The notes beneath the pieces are model-generated. The model saw only the letters and a program-made list of their open reading frames with translations. It was not told the origin of the DNA and did no database searches. From Shinisaurus crocodilurus (taxonomy: Eukaryota > Chordata > Lepidosauria > Squamata > Shinisauridae): a stretch of 64,000 nucleotides of DNA. A program made the translations under genes and the position numbers. The stretch spans positions 288,596,971 to 288,660,970 of the forward strand of contig CM037878.1 of assembly GCA_021292165.1 (NCBI GenBank), given 5' to 3'. Positions 10,153 through 20,901 of this stretch are shown one piece after another. Each line of letters opens with the position of its first letter. Within the stretch, counting starts at the first letter, position 1.

Positions 10153-10496
10153 GCAGGGGTATTGAACCTCAGGCGCAGGGGCCAAATCCAGCCCTCCGGG
10201 GCTACGCTGAGTACCACAACCCCCATTCCCCACTTCGCCAAGTTGCTCCCACTTTTCTTCCTTGCCCCCCAGATCATTTGGTGGTGGTTCCCCAGCTTTT
10301 CCATGCCGCTGCCCCACCAATTCCAAAAGTTTGGAATGCCTCTCCTGCGGCAGAAAGAGCTTTAAACTAAAAGACGCAGGTAGTTCTGGTATTTGGGGCC
10401 TGCTCCTTTTGCCTCTGGCTCCACCCACCACTGGACTGTGGGCCCCCAAGAGCTTCTCTCAAGGCCCTGTAGCTGAAAGAGCTTCTGCATCCCTGC
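10153..10496. mobile_element. Non-autonomous hAT element
   Basis: Begins CAGGGGTATTGAACCTCAGG and ends 'gagcttctgcatccctg'. Flanks are ttctatag and ccctatag, six of eight matching, consistent with an old hAT target-site duplication. Contains 'gggccaaatccagccctcc'. No coding content. A related element, split by a SINE, lies at 39695-40312. Confidence 0.65.
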
Positions 10497-10547
10497 CCTA
10501 TAGCCAGTGTCAGTGTTCAGCTTCTTTGGTTCGCAAAAGGACACAAT

Positions 10548-10715
10548 ATTTATTTATTTATTATATTTCTATCCCACCTTTTTTCCTTCAAGGAACCCAA
10601 GGCGGCTTACATAATCCTCCTCCTCCTCCTCTCCACTTTATCCTCACAACAACCCTGTGAGGTAGGTTAGGCTGAGAGTCAGTGACTGGCCCAAAGTCAC
10701 CCAGTGAGTTTCGTG
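10548..10715 (-). mobile_element. MIR-like tRNA CORE-SINE, truncated
   Basis: Tail and core present on the minus strand; the tRNA-like head is missing beyond 'agtgagtttcgtgg'. Confidence 0.82.
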
Positions 10716-10741
10716 GCTTTTAGTTGCTTCAGAATCCACCT

Positions 10742-11000
10742 TGTTCTCACAACAACAACCAGGAGCAAAACACTCATGAGGCTGGAACAATAGTCCAGGC
10801 TTACGGAAGATCTGTTCCCAAACAACTGCTGTGAGAGCAGAGCCGACGCCACAGAAAGCACTGGCCGCCTCCGCTCATCGGGGGACAGCGTCAGCGCCTC
10901 CGCTAACGAACAATAGCGCACAGCTTGCTCGGGGCCAGGATGCCAACTCCGAACTAAGTCAGACAGGCAAGGCAAGGGGGGTATTAAATGCTTGGAAAAC
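10742..11000. repeat. Second copy of the 47-bp repeat, then unassigned DNA
   Basis: 10742-10788 repeats 9576-9622 in direct orientation, offset 1,166 bp. The sequences diverge sharply after 'gaggctggaac'. They could be decayed termini of a retroelement; I see no other support. Confidence 0.45.
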
Positions 11001-12463
11001 ACATCGGGCTGTTTGGACGTAGAGTTCCCAAACAGCCACGGAACAGAGGATCAGGAACATGCCATGGGTTCAGGCACTCCCGCCACCAATCGTGTGTGAC
11101 TTCCCGATTTGATCAACCCATTCCTCCCTCACTGCATTCAAACCAAGCATACCCAAGTGCCACATTTTGGTAGAAAGGTGGGGTATAAATAAAATAAACA
11201 ATAAATGTGGGGGGCGAGTTGCAAACCATAGTGTGCCCAGTTTGGACTCTGGGAGCAGCAGGAAACTATGGTTTGATCGAACTAGGACGTCCAGGAGAGA
11301 ACTGGGGGACACAAGGGAAGGAGAAGCAGGCAGACCCAAGGCCGGCGGTACGGTGGACCCAGGGGCTCACACACGGTGCCGGGACTGCTTTATTCGCAGG
11401 GACGTCATCTGTCAGCCCCAAACTTCCTCCTCCTGGGCTCGCAGGAGCCCTTGAGTTTTCCTTTCCACAGCACTTTAGCAGTTCTCCCATGGCACTCCCA
11501 CGGCGTGTCTTGGCTTACAGTTTGGAAGTGACCGATGTCTGATAATGTCTATTAAGCTCAATTTGCCAAGCCATTTTTCAAGAATTACTGCAGCTACTGG
11601 AGCATGCAGAGAAGAACCATTTATCATACTGAGCAAGCAGTATACATTTCTCTCTCTTTCTGTAAAGTCAGAGTGCCCATGTTTCTCTGGCAAAACGTTG
11701 GGGCGGGGAAGACGATGACAAAAATGGGATGGCACCACAAAGAGTAAAAGAGGAGGGAGAAAACTCCAGATGTTGAAAAAGGTTTTATTAATTTGGAGGC
11801 CCAAAATGTTTCAGAAAATTCTTCCTCGGGGGCACGTAGGGTTGTGTCAGAGAAATCCGTAACGGACTCAAATGAGTTAGGATTTCTATTAATCCGACCT
11901 GTAGATTCTGCAGATTTGCGGACCGGTTTTTTCACTTGGACCAGGTGGGGGGATGCTGCCTTAAGGTGGGGGGGGGGGGAAGAGACATGTAAGAAATTTG
12001 TAAGAACTTTGTGTTTTTAAACACAACGTTCTGGAGGCGAGAACAACTACGCCACCGAATCACAGAACCGCAACAACGTATGCCCCTCTAGCAGTTCACG
12101 CCATCACTCCCCAAACACGCACACGAATAAATACACCCAAGATGTTCACCAGCATTAAATAATTCTTCCCGTCGAGCAAGCCTCTGCTCACTTTTTGAAC
12201 CTCCAATGTTTCCCTGCATGATGTTGCCTTGAATGCTAAAACGGAAAGGTCCCCTTTGAACCCAACAGGGCAGCGTTACGGATATTGGATAACGTCCGTC
12301 TGGCCTTCTTAAGCCTCGTAAAGCTTCCTATTATTAGAAAACCCAACAAACTCTCCCCTTACTGCAAGAGCATTAGCTTGGATCAGCCGGCTATTTAGAG
12401 TGAGACAAAAACCACGTGCCTGCCAAACTAACACCTTGCGTGTGCACAGATATGCTCCATTAA
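11001..12463. other. Mostly unassigned non-coding DNA
   Basis: Only a short LINE-like tail at about 11163-11205 ('ggtggggtataaataaaata') and two 'aaccatagtgtgccc / actatggtttgatcg' phrases that may form a small palindrome. A G run lies at about 11966-11977. No coding signal. Confidence 0.4.
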
Positions 12464-12600
12464 AGGCACAATCCTATGCATGTTTAGACAGACAAAAAGG
12501 CCAACATCTCCCAGCATGCCCCAGCCAGCTATGCTGGCTGGGGCATGCTGGGAGTTGTAGGCCTTTTTTGTCTGTCTAAACATGCATAGAATTGCGCCCT
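12464..12600. mobile_element. Palindromic MITE, 'caatcctatgca' family
   Basis: A near-perfect palindrome of about 137 bp. Left arm: 'ggcacaatcctatgcatgtt' then 'tagacagacaaaaaggcc'. Right arm: 'ggccttttttgtctgtctaa' then 'acatgcatagaattgcgccc'. Centre: 'cagccagctatgctggctgg'. Flanking TTA-like bases at this and other copies hint at a PIF/Harbinger-type target, but this is not secure. Confidence 0.8.
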
Positions 12601-12609
12601 ACAAGTATC

Positions 12610-13602
12610 CAGGGATGGGGACTCGGACTCGAGGACTCGACTCGTGAGTCGGACTGAGTCCCCCCTCTGACTTGACTCGGACTCGAGTCCCAATATTTTT
12701 AATGGGACTCGAGACTCGACTCGGGACTCGAGACCAAGGACTCGTCAACATCCCTGGGCTGTGCCAGAAGGAGTGGAGAGGAGGAGCGTGATTGCCGGCG
12801 AAGAGCGCATGGAAGCGAGGTGTGCCGCTGCTCGGCCACTATGGACGGCTACCAGGAGTGCAGCCCCAACAGTGTGCCAAGATTCATTTTGATTGGTGTG
12901 TTGTGTACTTGGGAGAGGCAGAAGAAGGGCCTGAGATTACTCTGTGTGGCTGCTCTGAGTGTGTTTCTGGTTCCAGCAAGTTCGTCACCAGTGGAGCGGG
13001 TGTTCAGTGAGGGTGGAATTGTGATGAGATCTCACCGTTCCAGAATGGGGGCCAAACATTTAGAAAAAATCATGTTCCTCAAATGCAACATGGATAAGTT
13101 TTAGGAAGTACAGCAAGTTTATTTTTTTAAATCATTTTCCTAAAATGCAACCTTTCAGACATTTTGGGTTTGGCTGCCTCTGCCTGCCTGCCTGGGGTTC
13201 CCAGCCTCCTCTTCCTGCCTGGTCTCTTCTTGACCAGTTCAACAGTTGAATTGTCCAAGACAAACGCCTCTGCCTGCCTGCTTTGGGGTTCCCTGCCTCC
13301 TCTGCCTGCCTGGTTATTTTGGGTTTTTCTGCCTGGTCTGTTCTTGCCAAAATCAGTTGCAGAGTTTTGAAATAAAAAGGCACACTTGTGCCTAGAATTT
13401 ATTTAAACCACACATCTGAAGTAGCCTTATTTTGTTGGGAAAACCCCCCATTGATTTTAATAGGGACTCGTGGAGTCAGCTTTGGAAGTGACTCGTGACT
13501 CGTGAGTCACCATTTTGGACCAAGGACTCGGACTTGAGACTCGGGTCCAAAGACTCGTGACTCGACTCGTGACTCGAGACCAAGGACTCTTCAACATCCC
13601 TG
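12610..13602 (+). mobile_element. hAT transposon remnant with ACTCG-rich ends
   Basis: 993 bp beginning CAGGGATGGGGACTCGGACT and ending 'gactcttcaacatccctg'; the outer CAGGGATG is exactly inverted. Flanked by the exact 8-bp repeat caagtatc (12602-12609, 13603-13610). Both ends (about 12617-12750 and 13465-13590) are filled with clustered GACTCG/ACTCGAG units in both orientations, which could be subterminal transposase-binding sites (inference). The middle holds a decayed hAT transposase tail, and 13165-13350 has an internal duplication of a 'gcctctgcctgcctg' segment. Confidence 0.93.
12820..13104 (+). pseudogene. hAT transposase C-terminal (dimerisation) remnant
   Basis: A 94-codon frame inside the element at 12610-13602. 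Residues from about 50 onward match the hAT C-terminal dimerisation region: 'SSPVERVFSEGG', then 'RSHRSRMGAKHLEKIMFLKCN', ending at a natural stop (taggaag). In intact hAT transposases this region drives dimer formation and lies next to the last catalytic acidic residue. The BED zinc finger and the catalytic core are absent, and the first 45 or so residues resemble nothing I know. So this is an internally deleted derivative that would need a transposase from elsewhere. Confidence 0.87.
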
Positions 13603-13610
13603 CAAGTATC

Positions 13611-14150
13611 AACGAGGGCAAGGGGGCAGTGGGACAAGCTAAACATGGTGTAAACAGGTGCTACGGTGCCGGACCCACTCCAGCCCATGGCTGCCTCAGG
13701 CAGCTGTTGCAGCCCAGCACCCTGGCCTCACATGCCCTGGGGCATCCTTTAAAACTCATGCTGTGATCGGAGTCAGGTAGCTGCCATCTTGAAATTTCCC
13801 ATAATGCCCCAACACAGCATCACCCGGGAGTATTGTGGGAAATTATATGGCAGGCACCGATTATAGCATTGCTGTTACTTCCACCACCTGTAGCCAGGTA
13901 AGCCCACAGATGTGAGAGGAGCTCTACCAGAGGGTGCTTTGCAGAGAGCCAGCTTGAACCGGCCCCCTCGTGGCATTTATTTAAGGCAGCAATCCCCCCC
14001 GGCCCGGGACACAGTAAATTACTGTGAGAAACGCACTTTTAAAAATTAAAAGGCTTTTGTGAGCCCAAAGCACTTGACCAGCTAAGCTGGCCATTTTCTT
14101 ACACATCAGACAAACGAGGACACAGATTTGCACTCTTAGAAATCATTACT
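13611..14150. other. Non-coding stretch, no gene seen
   Basis: A small imperfect palindrome near 13783-13855 ('gaaatttcccataatgcc' against 'agtattgtgggaaattata') may be a MITE remnant. Otherwise unassigned. Confidence 0.4.
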
Positions 14151-14402
14151 AGAGTCAGTGTGGCGTAGAGGTGAGAGTGTTGGACTGGGACTCGGGAGAT
14201 CCAGGTTCAAGTCCCCGCTCGGCCATGAAACTCACTGGGTGACTTTGGGCCAGTCACTGACTCTCAGCCTAACCTACCTCACAGGGTTGTTGTGAGGATA
14301 AAATGGAGAGGTGGAGGAGGAGGAGGAGGAGGCTTATGTAAGCCGCCTTGGGTTCCTTGCAGGAAAAAAGGTGGGGTATAAATATAATAAATAAATAAAT
14401 AT
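14151..14402 (+). mobile_element. MIR-like tRNA CORE-SINE
   Basis: Full-length plus-strand copy. Head 'agtgtggcgtagaggtgaga' (box A) and 'gttcaagtcc' (box B); core 'tgactttgggccagtcactg'; (GAG)n expansion; tail 'ggggtataaatataataaat'. Confidence 0.92.
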
Positions 14403-14439
14403 TACTATAAAAAAAAATTTAAATACAGCAAATCTCAAA

Positions 14440-14480
14440 TACAGTCTGTCTAAACATGCATAGGATTGTGCCTTTAATGG
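14440..14480. mobile_element. Right arm of 'caatcctatgca' MITE
   Basis: 'ctgtctaaacatgcatagga' then 'ttgtgccttta'. Half copy. Confidence 0.65.
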
Positions 14481-14819
14481 GCAAGTCTGTGACCAGGTAA
14501 GCTCTGTGCCTGCCTGCTTGGTCTGCTGTCCAGGTGCTAACGGTGGATGGGCAACTTCAAGGCAGTCTGATCTCCCATCTTAGGGTTCTTTATCTTTAAA
14601 CTGGGCTTGGACTGGACACAGCCCTTGAAATAGAGGACTGTGCTCTGTAAAGTGAGACACATGGGCCGCCCTATGCTAGGGATTTATGAGAATTCTGTTT
14701 GGGGGGGTGAAAACTGGATGGATTTCTCTGGTTCAGCCCTGGTGGATTTCATTCCATTTCCAACCCCCACTGGCGTCGACTTGATCTGTAGTGAGTTGTT
14801 CCAATCCGCGGATTCCGTT

Positions 14820-15560
14820 TTGCTTTGTTTTGCTTGTTTTTTAATGGTGGCAATTTGTGCAAATTGGATTGGGGGAGTGGATCTTGAAATTTGCACCAAT
14901 GGGGCTGTATTTTTTTTAAAGCCCCCCACCACCAGTCTTTCACAAGTGCGCAAGAGCACAGAGTCAGCTGTCTGATATGTGTAGTCTTGTCTTATCAATT
15001 TCGTTGTATGTTTCAGCTGTCAATAGGAGCACCAAAGCTGAGTAGGTAACCTACAAGGAAACTGACAAGGCAAGATTGCATATAGGAGGACACTGAAAAG
15101 TGTCAGTTCAACACTTACTAGAGAGAGGTTTACATTACCAAGTGGGAGATATTGTCCCCTCCCTGCTTTTGATGCACTTAACTCATTCCCTTCCCCCCGC
15201 TTTTTTCTTTTTCAGTGCTTCTCAATTGTACAAATGGATTCCTCCTTTGTCTTACTATTATTTTTCGCCCAGTCCTTTGCAACTGTGTGCAAATTAGCAG
15301 ATATGCAGTCTCTGCTTGTCAGTTTCCTTTTCCTACTTGGTGCTCCCCCTGACAGCTAAAACATACCAGGAAATTGACACGCCTTCACATATCAGACAGC
15401 TGAATCTGTGCTCTTGCACACTTGCAAAAGTCTGGAGGGAATTATAAAATACACCAAAAAAAACCACCTGTGCACAAATTTCAAGATACACACACACATG
15501 CACGCACACACATGCACACAAATCAAATTTGTGCAAATTAGCATTTGTGCAACTGGTGGA
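14820..15560. repeat. Long imperfect inverted repeat
   Basis: The left arm (about 14840-15070) contains 'ttgtgcaaattgg', 'cacaagtgcgcaagagcaca', 'cagctgtctgatatgtg', 'gtatgtttcagctgtcaata' and 'ggagcaccaaagctgagtag'. The right arm (about 15310-15545) contains the reverse complements of these in reverse order, with substitutions and a (CA)n-like expansion at 15487-15520. Arms are roughly 230 bp. It is probably a decayed fold-back DNA transposon; no termini or target duplication were secured. Confidence 0.75.
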
Positions 15561-15629
15561 ACCTGGGGGGAAAATGAACAAAACACAAAACCTTAACAGT
15601 ACCATAGAACTGAGAGGAATAATCATTCA

Positions 15630-15790
15630 ACCAGTTAAAAATATAATACATTAAAAAAAGCCTGGGCAAAACAGAAAGGTTTTAACCTGGTGCCAAAAAA
15701 ACCCACACTGCCAGTGCCAGGATAGCATTCCAGAGTCAGGGGGCCACCACAGAGAAGGCACTCTCCTTTGCACATGCATAGCACACCCCT
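15630..15790 (-). mobile_element. L2-like LINE 3' fragment
   Basis: Plus-strand reading 'aaaggttttaacctggtgcc...ggataggattcc...agagaaggcactctcc'-like pattern matches the minus-strand L2 ends at 30150-30545 and 48990-49375. Confidence 0.6.
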
Positions 15791-16161
15791 CCTATAGCAG
15801 GAACATGGAGAATCCATCTTCTATTTTGAAGAACTCACAGAAAACAAATGTTGATTTCCAGCACAGGGACAGAAGCCAGCAACTTCTGGGGTTCCCCCGA
15901 GTATAGGACCATAAACAGCTGCTATTTCTGCCCTCATTATTCCTTTTCTTTTTTTCGTCCACCCCACAATGCGCAACAAGACCATAAATTAATTCTACTA
16001 AAAACATGAAGGGAAACTATTTCAAATCAATATGATCAGAGCCACTATAAAATGTGTTGTTGTTGTTTTTAAAAAAACCCACTAATTTGGCCTCACTGGC
16101 CATTTGGAAGGTTCTTCCAGGAAGTGGATCAATAATTTCCTGGCATCCGCTTGCTCATTAG
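15791..16161. other. Non-coding stretch, no gene seen
   Basis: Apparently unique sequence without coding signal. Confidence 0.4.
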
Positions 16162-16307
16162 CAGGGCTTTTTTTCTGGTGGAACTCACCGGAACTGAGTT
16201 CCAGCACCTTTTCTTCTATTAATTGCATTACAATTTAATCGCCATCTACTCCCGAGGAAATGTAATCCAAGAGTTCCGGTACCCTTTTCTCCAGAAAAAA
16301 AGCACTG
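16162..16307. mobile_element. hAT MITE with Ac-type target site
   Basis: 146 bp. Starts CAGGGCTTTTTTTCTGG and ends CCAGAAAAAAAGCACTG. Flanked by the exact 8-bp repeat ctcattag (16154-16161, 16308-16315), which fits the nTnnnnAn pattern described for Ac-type hATs. No coding content. Confidence 0.92.
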
Positions 16308-16414
16308 CTCATTAGGAAGAATTTTATCCAACGTACCCCCAGGGCTTTCAGATTCTCCACCTTCAGAAAGACCCTTTCCACACCAAAGGGGCTTTCCACT
16401 ACTACCCACCCAAT

Positions 16415-16535
16415 GGCAGGCCATCGAGTCCAACCCGCTGCTCAATGCAGGAATCTAGAGGAGGGGTCTCCCATCCAAGTCATCACCAGGCCTGACCCTG
16501 CTTAGCTTTCCACGCTCAGACAAGCTGAGCGAACA
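16415..16535 (-). mobile_element. 5S-rRNA-derived SINE
   Basis: Minus strand. Plus-strand reading gives the CR1-like tail 'gccatcgagtccaacccgct', then 'ggtctcccatccaag' (box C), and 'accctgcttagctttccacg' (box A). Confidence 0.87.
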
Positions 16536-16671
16536 CATTTCTTTAAATATAGTCAAATGGGCATTTCAGCACAAAATTTAAAACAGTTATAGAAATAGAC
16601 ATGATGCTAAAAATGATGCTGAAACATATAAAAAAGGGGGGGATATGTTAAAAATCCTGACTAAAACATAA

Positions 16672-16995
16672 AGCAGAAACTTAAAAGTCAGGAGAAATAT
16701 ATATAAAATAAACTGAATTTATAATATCAAGATATGTAAAATTATATTTTAAAAGAATTATATATATAAAAATATAACAAAATATAAAACATGTAAAAGC
16801 CAGAAAACTTAATAGACATGTAAATAATAGCTCCTCATGTCTATTACATGTCTATTAAGTTTTCTGGCTTTTACATGTTTTATATTTTGTTATATTTTTA
16901 TATATATAATTCTTTTAAAATATAATTTTACATACCTTGATATTATAAATTCAGTTTATTTTATATATATTTCTCTTGACTTTTAAGTTTCTGCT
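16672..16995. repeat. AT-rich near-perfect palindrome, arms about 152 bp
   Basis: 16672-16823 and 16844-16995 are reverse complements with only a few differences (for example 'gtcaggagaa' against 'ttctcttgac', and 'caagatatg' against 'catacctt'). The loop is about 20 nt ('ataatagctcctcatgtcta'). The arms are very AT-rich. I see no target duplication or known termini, so a MITE is possible but unproven. Confidence 0.92.
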
Positions 16996-17221
16996 AAAAT
17001 GACGCTGACCAGAAAAAGTGCCAAAATGATGAGGCCTGGCAACAATAGGGTCCAACCACCCAAAACGCATCAAAATTATGCCTCTTCAAAAAGATGGGAG
17101 ATTGCACAGATATCTCCATTCTTTCCACGCACAAAAAGAGTCAGATTGTGACTTCCTAAGACAAAGGGAAGAAGAAATGGAAGATTGCAAGAGAACAAGT
17201 TTTTGACAATGTCATGTAGAT

Positions 17222-17569
17222 CAGAGGTGGGCAGATAATAGATCTTGATCTACTAGTAGATATCTGGGTGATTTGCAGAAGATCCGCAAGCATTTCTGAC
17301 ACCTAATTGTTTAACAATAGCAACAACAAAATTCCTCTCCTCCTGCCCTTACATATACTGCTGAAATGAAGACCGCTTGGGTGACCCAGGAGTGGATTTG
17401 CGTGGAAAGACTGTGAGCTCTCTTCAGTCCTGTTCTCAAACAGAATTCCCAGCTACCGAATGCTTTAATTCGAAGTGTGTGTCTTGTGCGCCAGGATCCG
17501 GTCGGTAGATCTTGAAGTTCTAGTAAAAAAACAAAGTAGATCTGCAAGCCTGAGGTCTGCCCACCACTG
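17222..17569. mobile_element. Non-autonomous hAT-like element
   Basis: Begins CAGAGGTGGGCAGATAATAG and ends 'gaggtctgcccaccactg': inverted termini CAGNGGTGGGCAGA. Several 'tagatct/gatcta' units inside. The flanking 8-mers do not match, so the insertion may be old or rearranged. Confidence 0.7.
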
Positions 17570-18483
17570 TGTCAGCAGGAGGAGGAAATAAATTACCTCC
17601 AACGCAGCAGGTCCAGAAAGCAGAGAGTAGCATTGAGTGATTATATATATACAGTTTTATTGTAGAGTAACAGAGTATAATATTACAATCTCCCTATACA
17701 AAGGGAGCTTACCATTCACTAGCAGTTCTTTCTTATCCAAGGCACAGCAACACACAGTAGGAGGCTTGCAGCAACAGAGTAGCTACTGCAGCAACCCAGA
17801 GCACAGCTCAGCTGTCTTAAGTATAGCTGCAAATAGTGCCTCACCCTGTTCACAGGTGCAGGCAGTCACATGCCTTCGCTATGAGTCAAAACTTACTACG
17901 TTGTGATGTTACACGAAATACCAACACACTGATGTAGATGCTGTATGAAAAATGAACGAGTGGCAATTCTAAAATAAGCACACAGCATGAAAGCACAGAA
18001 ACGTCTCTTCCAAGGAACGCTGCAAGAAAACCTGGGGGGGGGGGGGTCATGTTCCAGGGAGCGACGGCAAAGCTTACAGGATTTTACCCCCACCCCCACC
18101 CCCCACCACATGAACGGAGCATGCCCTCAACATCTCCCTGTGGCTCCACACTGCAAGGGAAGGGTGGACATGGTAGGCAAGCTATCTCCCAAGGATACCA
18201 TCATGCCATTGCTGGTCTTCTCACTGAGGAACCCCCGAGACGTTCCAAAAACTGCTGGCAGGGAGACTCAACCCTGTTTAAAATAAGTTAAGGAAATAAG
18301 GCATTTCTGATGCAAATATATACTTCGAAGCTCATAATATTCTTTTGTTAGTGATGGATGTATCTCCCAAGGCTGGGCTATAGACTGGGGACAAGGTGTG
18401 CCTCCTGCTCGAAGCAGTGTCCCTGTTGTGTATATTCCTCCTTCTCCGCCTTGTAACCCCCTGGCAACATTCAGTTCCATAAT
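17570..18483. other. Non-coding stretch, no gene seen
   Basis: Unassigned. A run of about 12 G lies near 18037-18048 and a C-rich (CCCCCA)n tract near 18087-18108. Confidence 0.4.
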
Positions 18484-18610
18484 GCAGGGGTTGACAGAAG
18501 ATAGATCGCCAGATGTTTTAGGACTTCAACTCCCAGATGCCACTGCCAGCCAATGGTCAGGAATGCTGGGAGCTGGAGTCCAAAACTCCAGCTCATTTCT
18601 GCCCACACCT
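18484..18610. mobile_element. hAT MITE, 'tgtagtcca' family, diverged
   Basis: 'caggggttgacagaag', 'ccagatgttttaggacttca', 'gccaatggtcaggaatgctg', 'ctggagtccaaaactcc', ending 'ctgcccacacctgc'. Diverged palindrome. Confidence 0.65.
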
Positions 18611-19595
18611 GCCGTGATGCAGACTGGGCAGCGCCTTGCCATCTCTCTGCGAGTTTCCCCTGTCCTTGTTGAGCGGCAACCGACGAAGTGATGCAGGCGG
18701 TGGTGGAGTTTTGCAACACCGGGTCACTGCCTCACACACTGCGCGGTACGACACATCAGCGGTGACATCTGGCTCCAGCTTAAGTGGGCTTCTTTTCTCC
18801 GCGACTCTGCTGCCAGCGATTCTTGTTTTCACTTGGGTGCCTCCAGAGATTCAGTGTCTGGCCTTGCCAATTGCAGCCAAACACTGGGCAGCTTTAAATT
18901 GGGAGACACAGAGATGCCTTGAGAGAGCCCATCACGAACGCTTGATGCTCTTAAGCTGCTATTTTCTTGAGCAAACCAAAACACTGTTGGGAACAGGGCC
19001 TATATCAGCTGCTTTGGGGGCTCTGCTCTATGAACAATTGAGCCCCTAACCCCCCTCTCCCGCAGCACCAGTACCGGTGCTCAGCATCTTCATAGATGCT
19101 TTGCTTTGGTCCACCTACAGAAGGAGAGGGGGAGCGGGTGGTTTTAGCAATTAGTAGGGAAGACTCATCTCGAGAAGGCCCCAGAGTTCATAAATAATTA
19201 CTGCCTGCTGTCTCCATTATAGGATAGATCTTCCCCGCGGATTCTGAATACCTTAGTGTGGATGTAGTACTATGAGCCGTTTCCATTAGATGTCAATAAG
19301 GAAGAAGGTCAATCACCCTTCCAAGCAATGGGAGAAACCATCCAATCCAGAGCCCAACATGGATCGATACTAAATGCCTCTCTCCTCAAAGGCCTAAGAG
19401 ACTCTAAATTATAACCAGCTATGCCATTAAGAAACAAACCAAGAGGCACTTCCAAAGTCCAAGTGATGCGCATCTTGTTCTCCGAGACAGGAAAAAAAAG
19501 AGGAAGCCATTGGCTGCTTGTATTACATCATTCCTTCCTCCAAGAAGCTCAGGAAGACGATGTGTGAAGAAAAGAGCCTTTGGGAGTTCCTACAT

Positions 19596-19631
<36 letters not shown>

Positions 19632-19742
19632 CCTCATGTGTGAACCGGCTGAAGGCTGGGGGGGCGGGGTGTGCATAGTTCCTCTGGAATGGATGGCGCC
19701 TGGAAGTCCGGAGAAGCTGGTCTAGGACTTTCATATGCAAAT
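18611..19742. other. Non-coding stretch with (CA)n
   Basis: Apparently unique sequence; (CA)n microsatellite at about 19599-19628. Open frames here do not resemble known proteins. Confidence 0.4.
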
Positions 19743-20516
19743 GTAGTTCAGGCCCAGTAAGTCATGAGTCATGAGTCCCCCCTCCCTTGCCTGGCCAGGT
19801 GAAGTGCATTCTAATTGGCTGGAGGCAGGAAAGTTACAGAAAGGGGGAGGGGGGAAGAGCTATATTCCAAGGTGGGAGTTTTGTTTCTTTGTCTGTCTTT
19901 TGGGTCACCGCATGGTGGCTGTTGGGAGTAATGGCGGCAAGCCAAGGAGAGGCCCCAAACCTTCGGGAGGCCTCTGGATCTGACCCCAGGTAGCTCCTGG
20001 TGAAATTAGCTGAATGAGGGCTCTGGTAAAGGCAGGCCCTGTGGAGGGCTACCCATCTCGGACCTTCGGGTAGATGGAGTAGTTCCCCCCCGGGCGGCAG
20101 GGCTGTGCTGGATCCAACCCTGGAAGAGAACTGACCCCCAGGTAACAGAGTTGTGTGCCTGGGAGATAGAATCAGGTTTTGTTATTTTGTAGCTCTATTT
20201 CTGTATACCAAAGTCTCTCTCTCTAATTTTGTGTGCTTCCCTCATTTCCCACCTTTTGTTGTAAAATGCTACCAGAATAAACCTTTTCTTAGTTTTACCC
20301 CACATGGTGTTTGTGGATTGCTCTGCTTGGTTCAGTGTCTAAATTCAGGTTACAGGATTAAAGGCGAGTCCCTGAACAGAGATTCAAGTAGGATTGCAGA
20401 CAGTTGAGGCTGGCAATCTGGTACTTTGAGATCTCTGGGGGTCTTGGTTCCTTTGAGGTAGGAAAGGGTGGGGGGGTGGCGGGCCAGCCAGCCCCCCTTC
20501 CTCCACACGATGTATC
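19743..20516 (+). mobile_element. Possible solo LTR of a retrovirus-like element
   Basis: Starts TGTAGTTCAGG, has a TATA-like 'gctatattcc' near 19861 and an AATAAA near 20276 followed by a T-rich 'cttttcttagttttacc'. A plausible end is '...cctccaca' near 20515. This order (promoter, AATAAA, short U5) fits an LTR. But I find no matching second LTR, no primer-binding site, no coding region and no clear target duplication. Confidence 0.33.
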
Positions 20517-20577
20517 CACGGTTTTGCTACATTTCAGCAGACTTCTAGAGTAGGTTAGTTCAAGATGGCTTTGCCAA

Positions 20578-20638
20578 ACGTGGCGCCCTTCAGATTTTTT
20601 GGAAGACAAATCCTGTCATTCCTGACCACTGGCTAGGG
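20578..20638. mobile_element. hAT MITE left arm, split by a SINE
   Basis: 'cgcccttcagattttttgga', 'tcattcctgaccactggcta'. The right arm resumes at about 20900-20955 ('catgggagctgaagtccaaa', 'accacctttgggg'). Confidence 0.65.
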
Positions 20639-20901
20639 TTTATTTATTTATTTATTTGTTTGTTTGTTTATTATATTTATATCCCTCCTTTTCACCTGCA
20701 AGGAACCCAAGGCAGCTTGCATAATCATCCCCTCCTCTCCATTTTATCTTCACAACAACCTTGTGAGGTAGGTTATTATTTAGGCTGAGAGTCAGTGACT
20801 GGCCCAAAGTCACCCAGTGAGCTTCATGGCCGAGCAGGGACTAGAACCCGGATCTCCCAAGTCCCAGTCTAGCACACTTAACCACTAGGCCACACTGGAG
20901 C
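20639..20901 (-). mobile_element. MIR-like tRNA CORE-SINE inside a hAT MITE
   Basis: Full-length minus-strand copy with an (ATTT)n/(GTTT)n tail. It separates the two arms of a 'tgtagtcca' MITE, so it inserted later. Confidence 0.88.

Noticed and set aside
10153..10496. A hAT gene with coding content
   Set aside because: Open frames across this element are short and lack hAT motifs; it is non-autonomous.
14151..14230. A tRNA gene
   Set aside because: Boxes A and B are present but the cloverleaf does not close, and the sequence continues into a SINE body in every copy.
19510..19725. Frame with a TH-repeat peptide
   Set aside because: The repeat is a translated (CA)n microsatellite.
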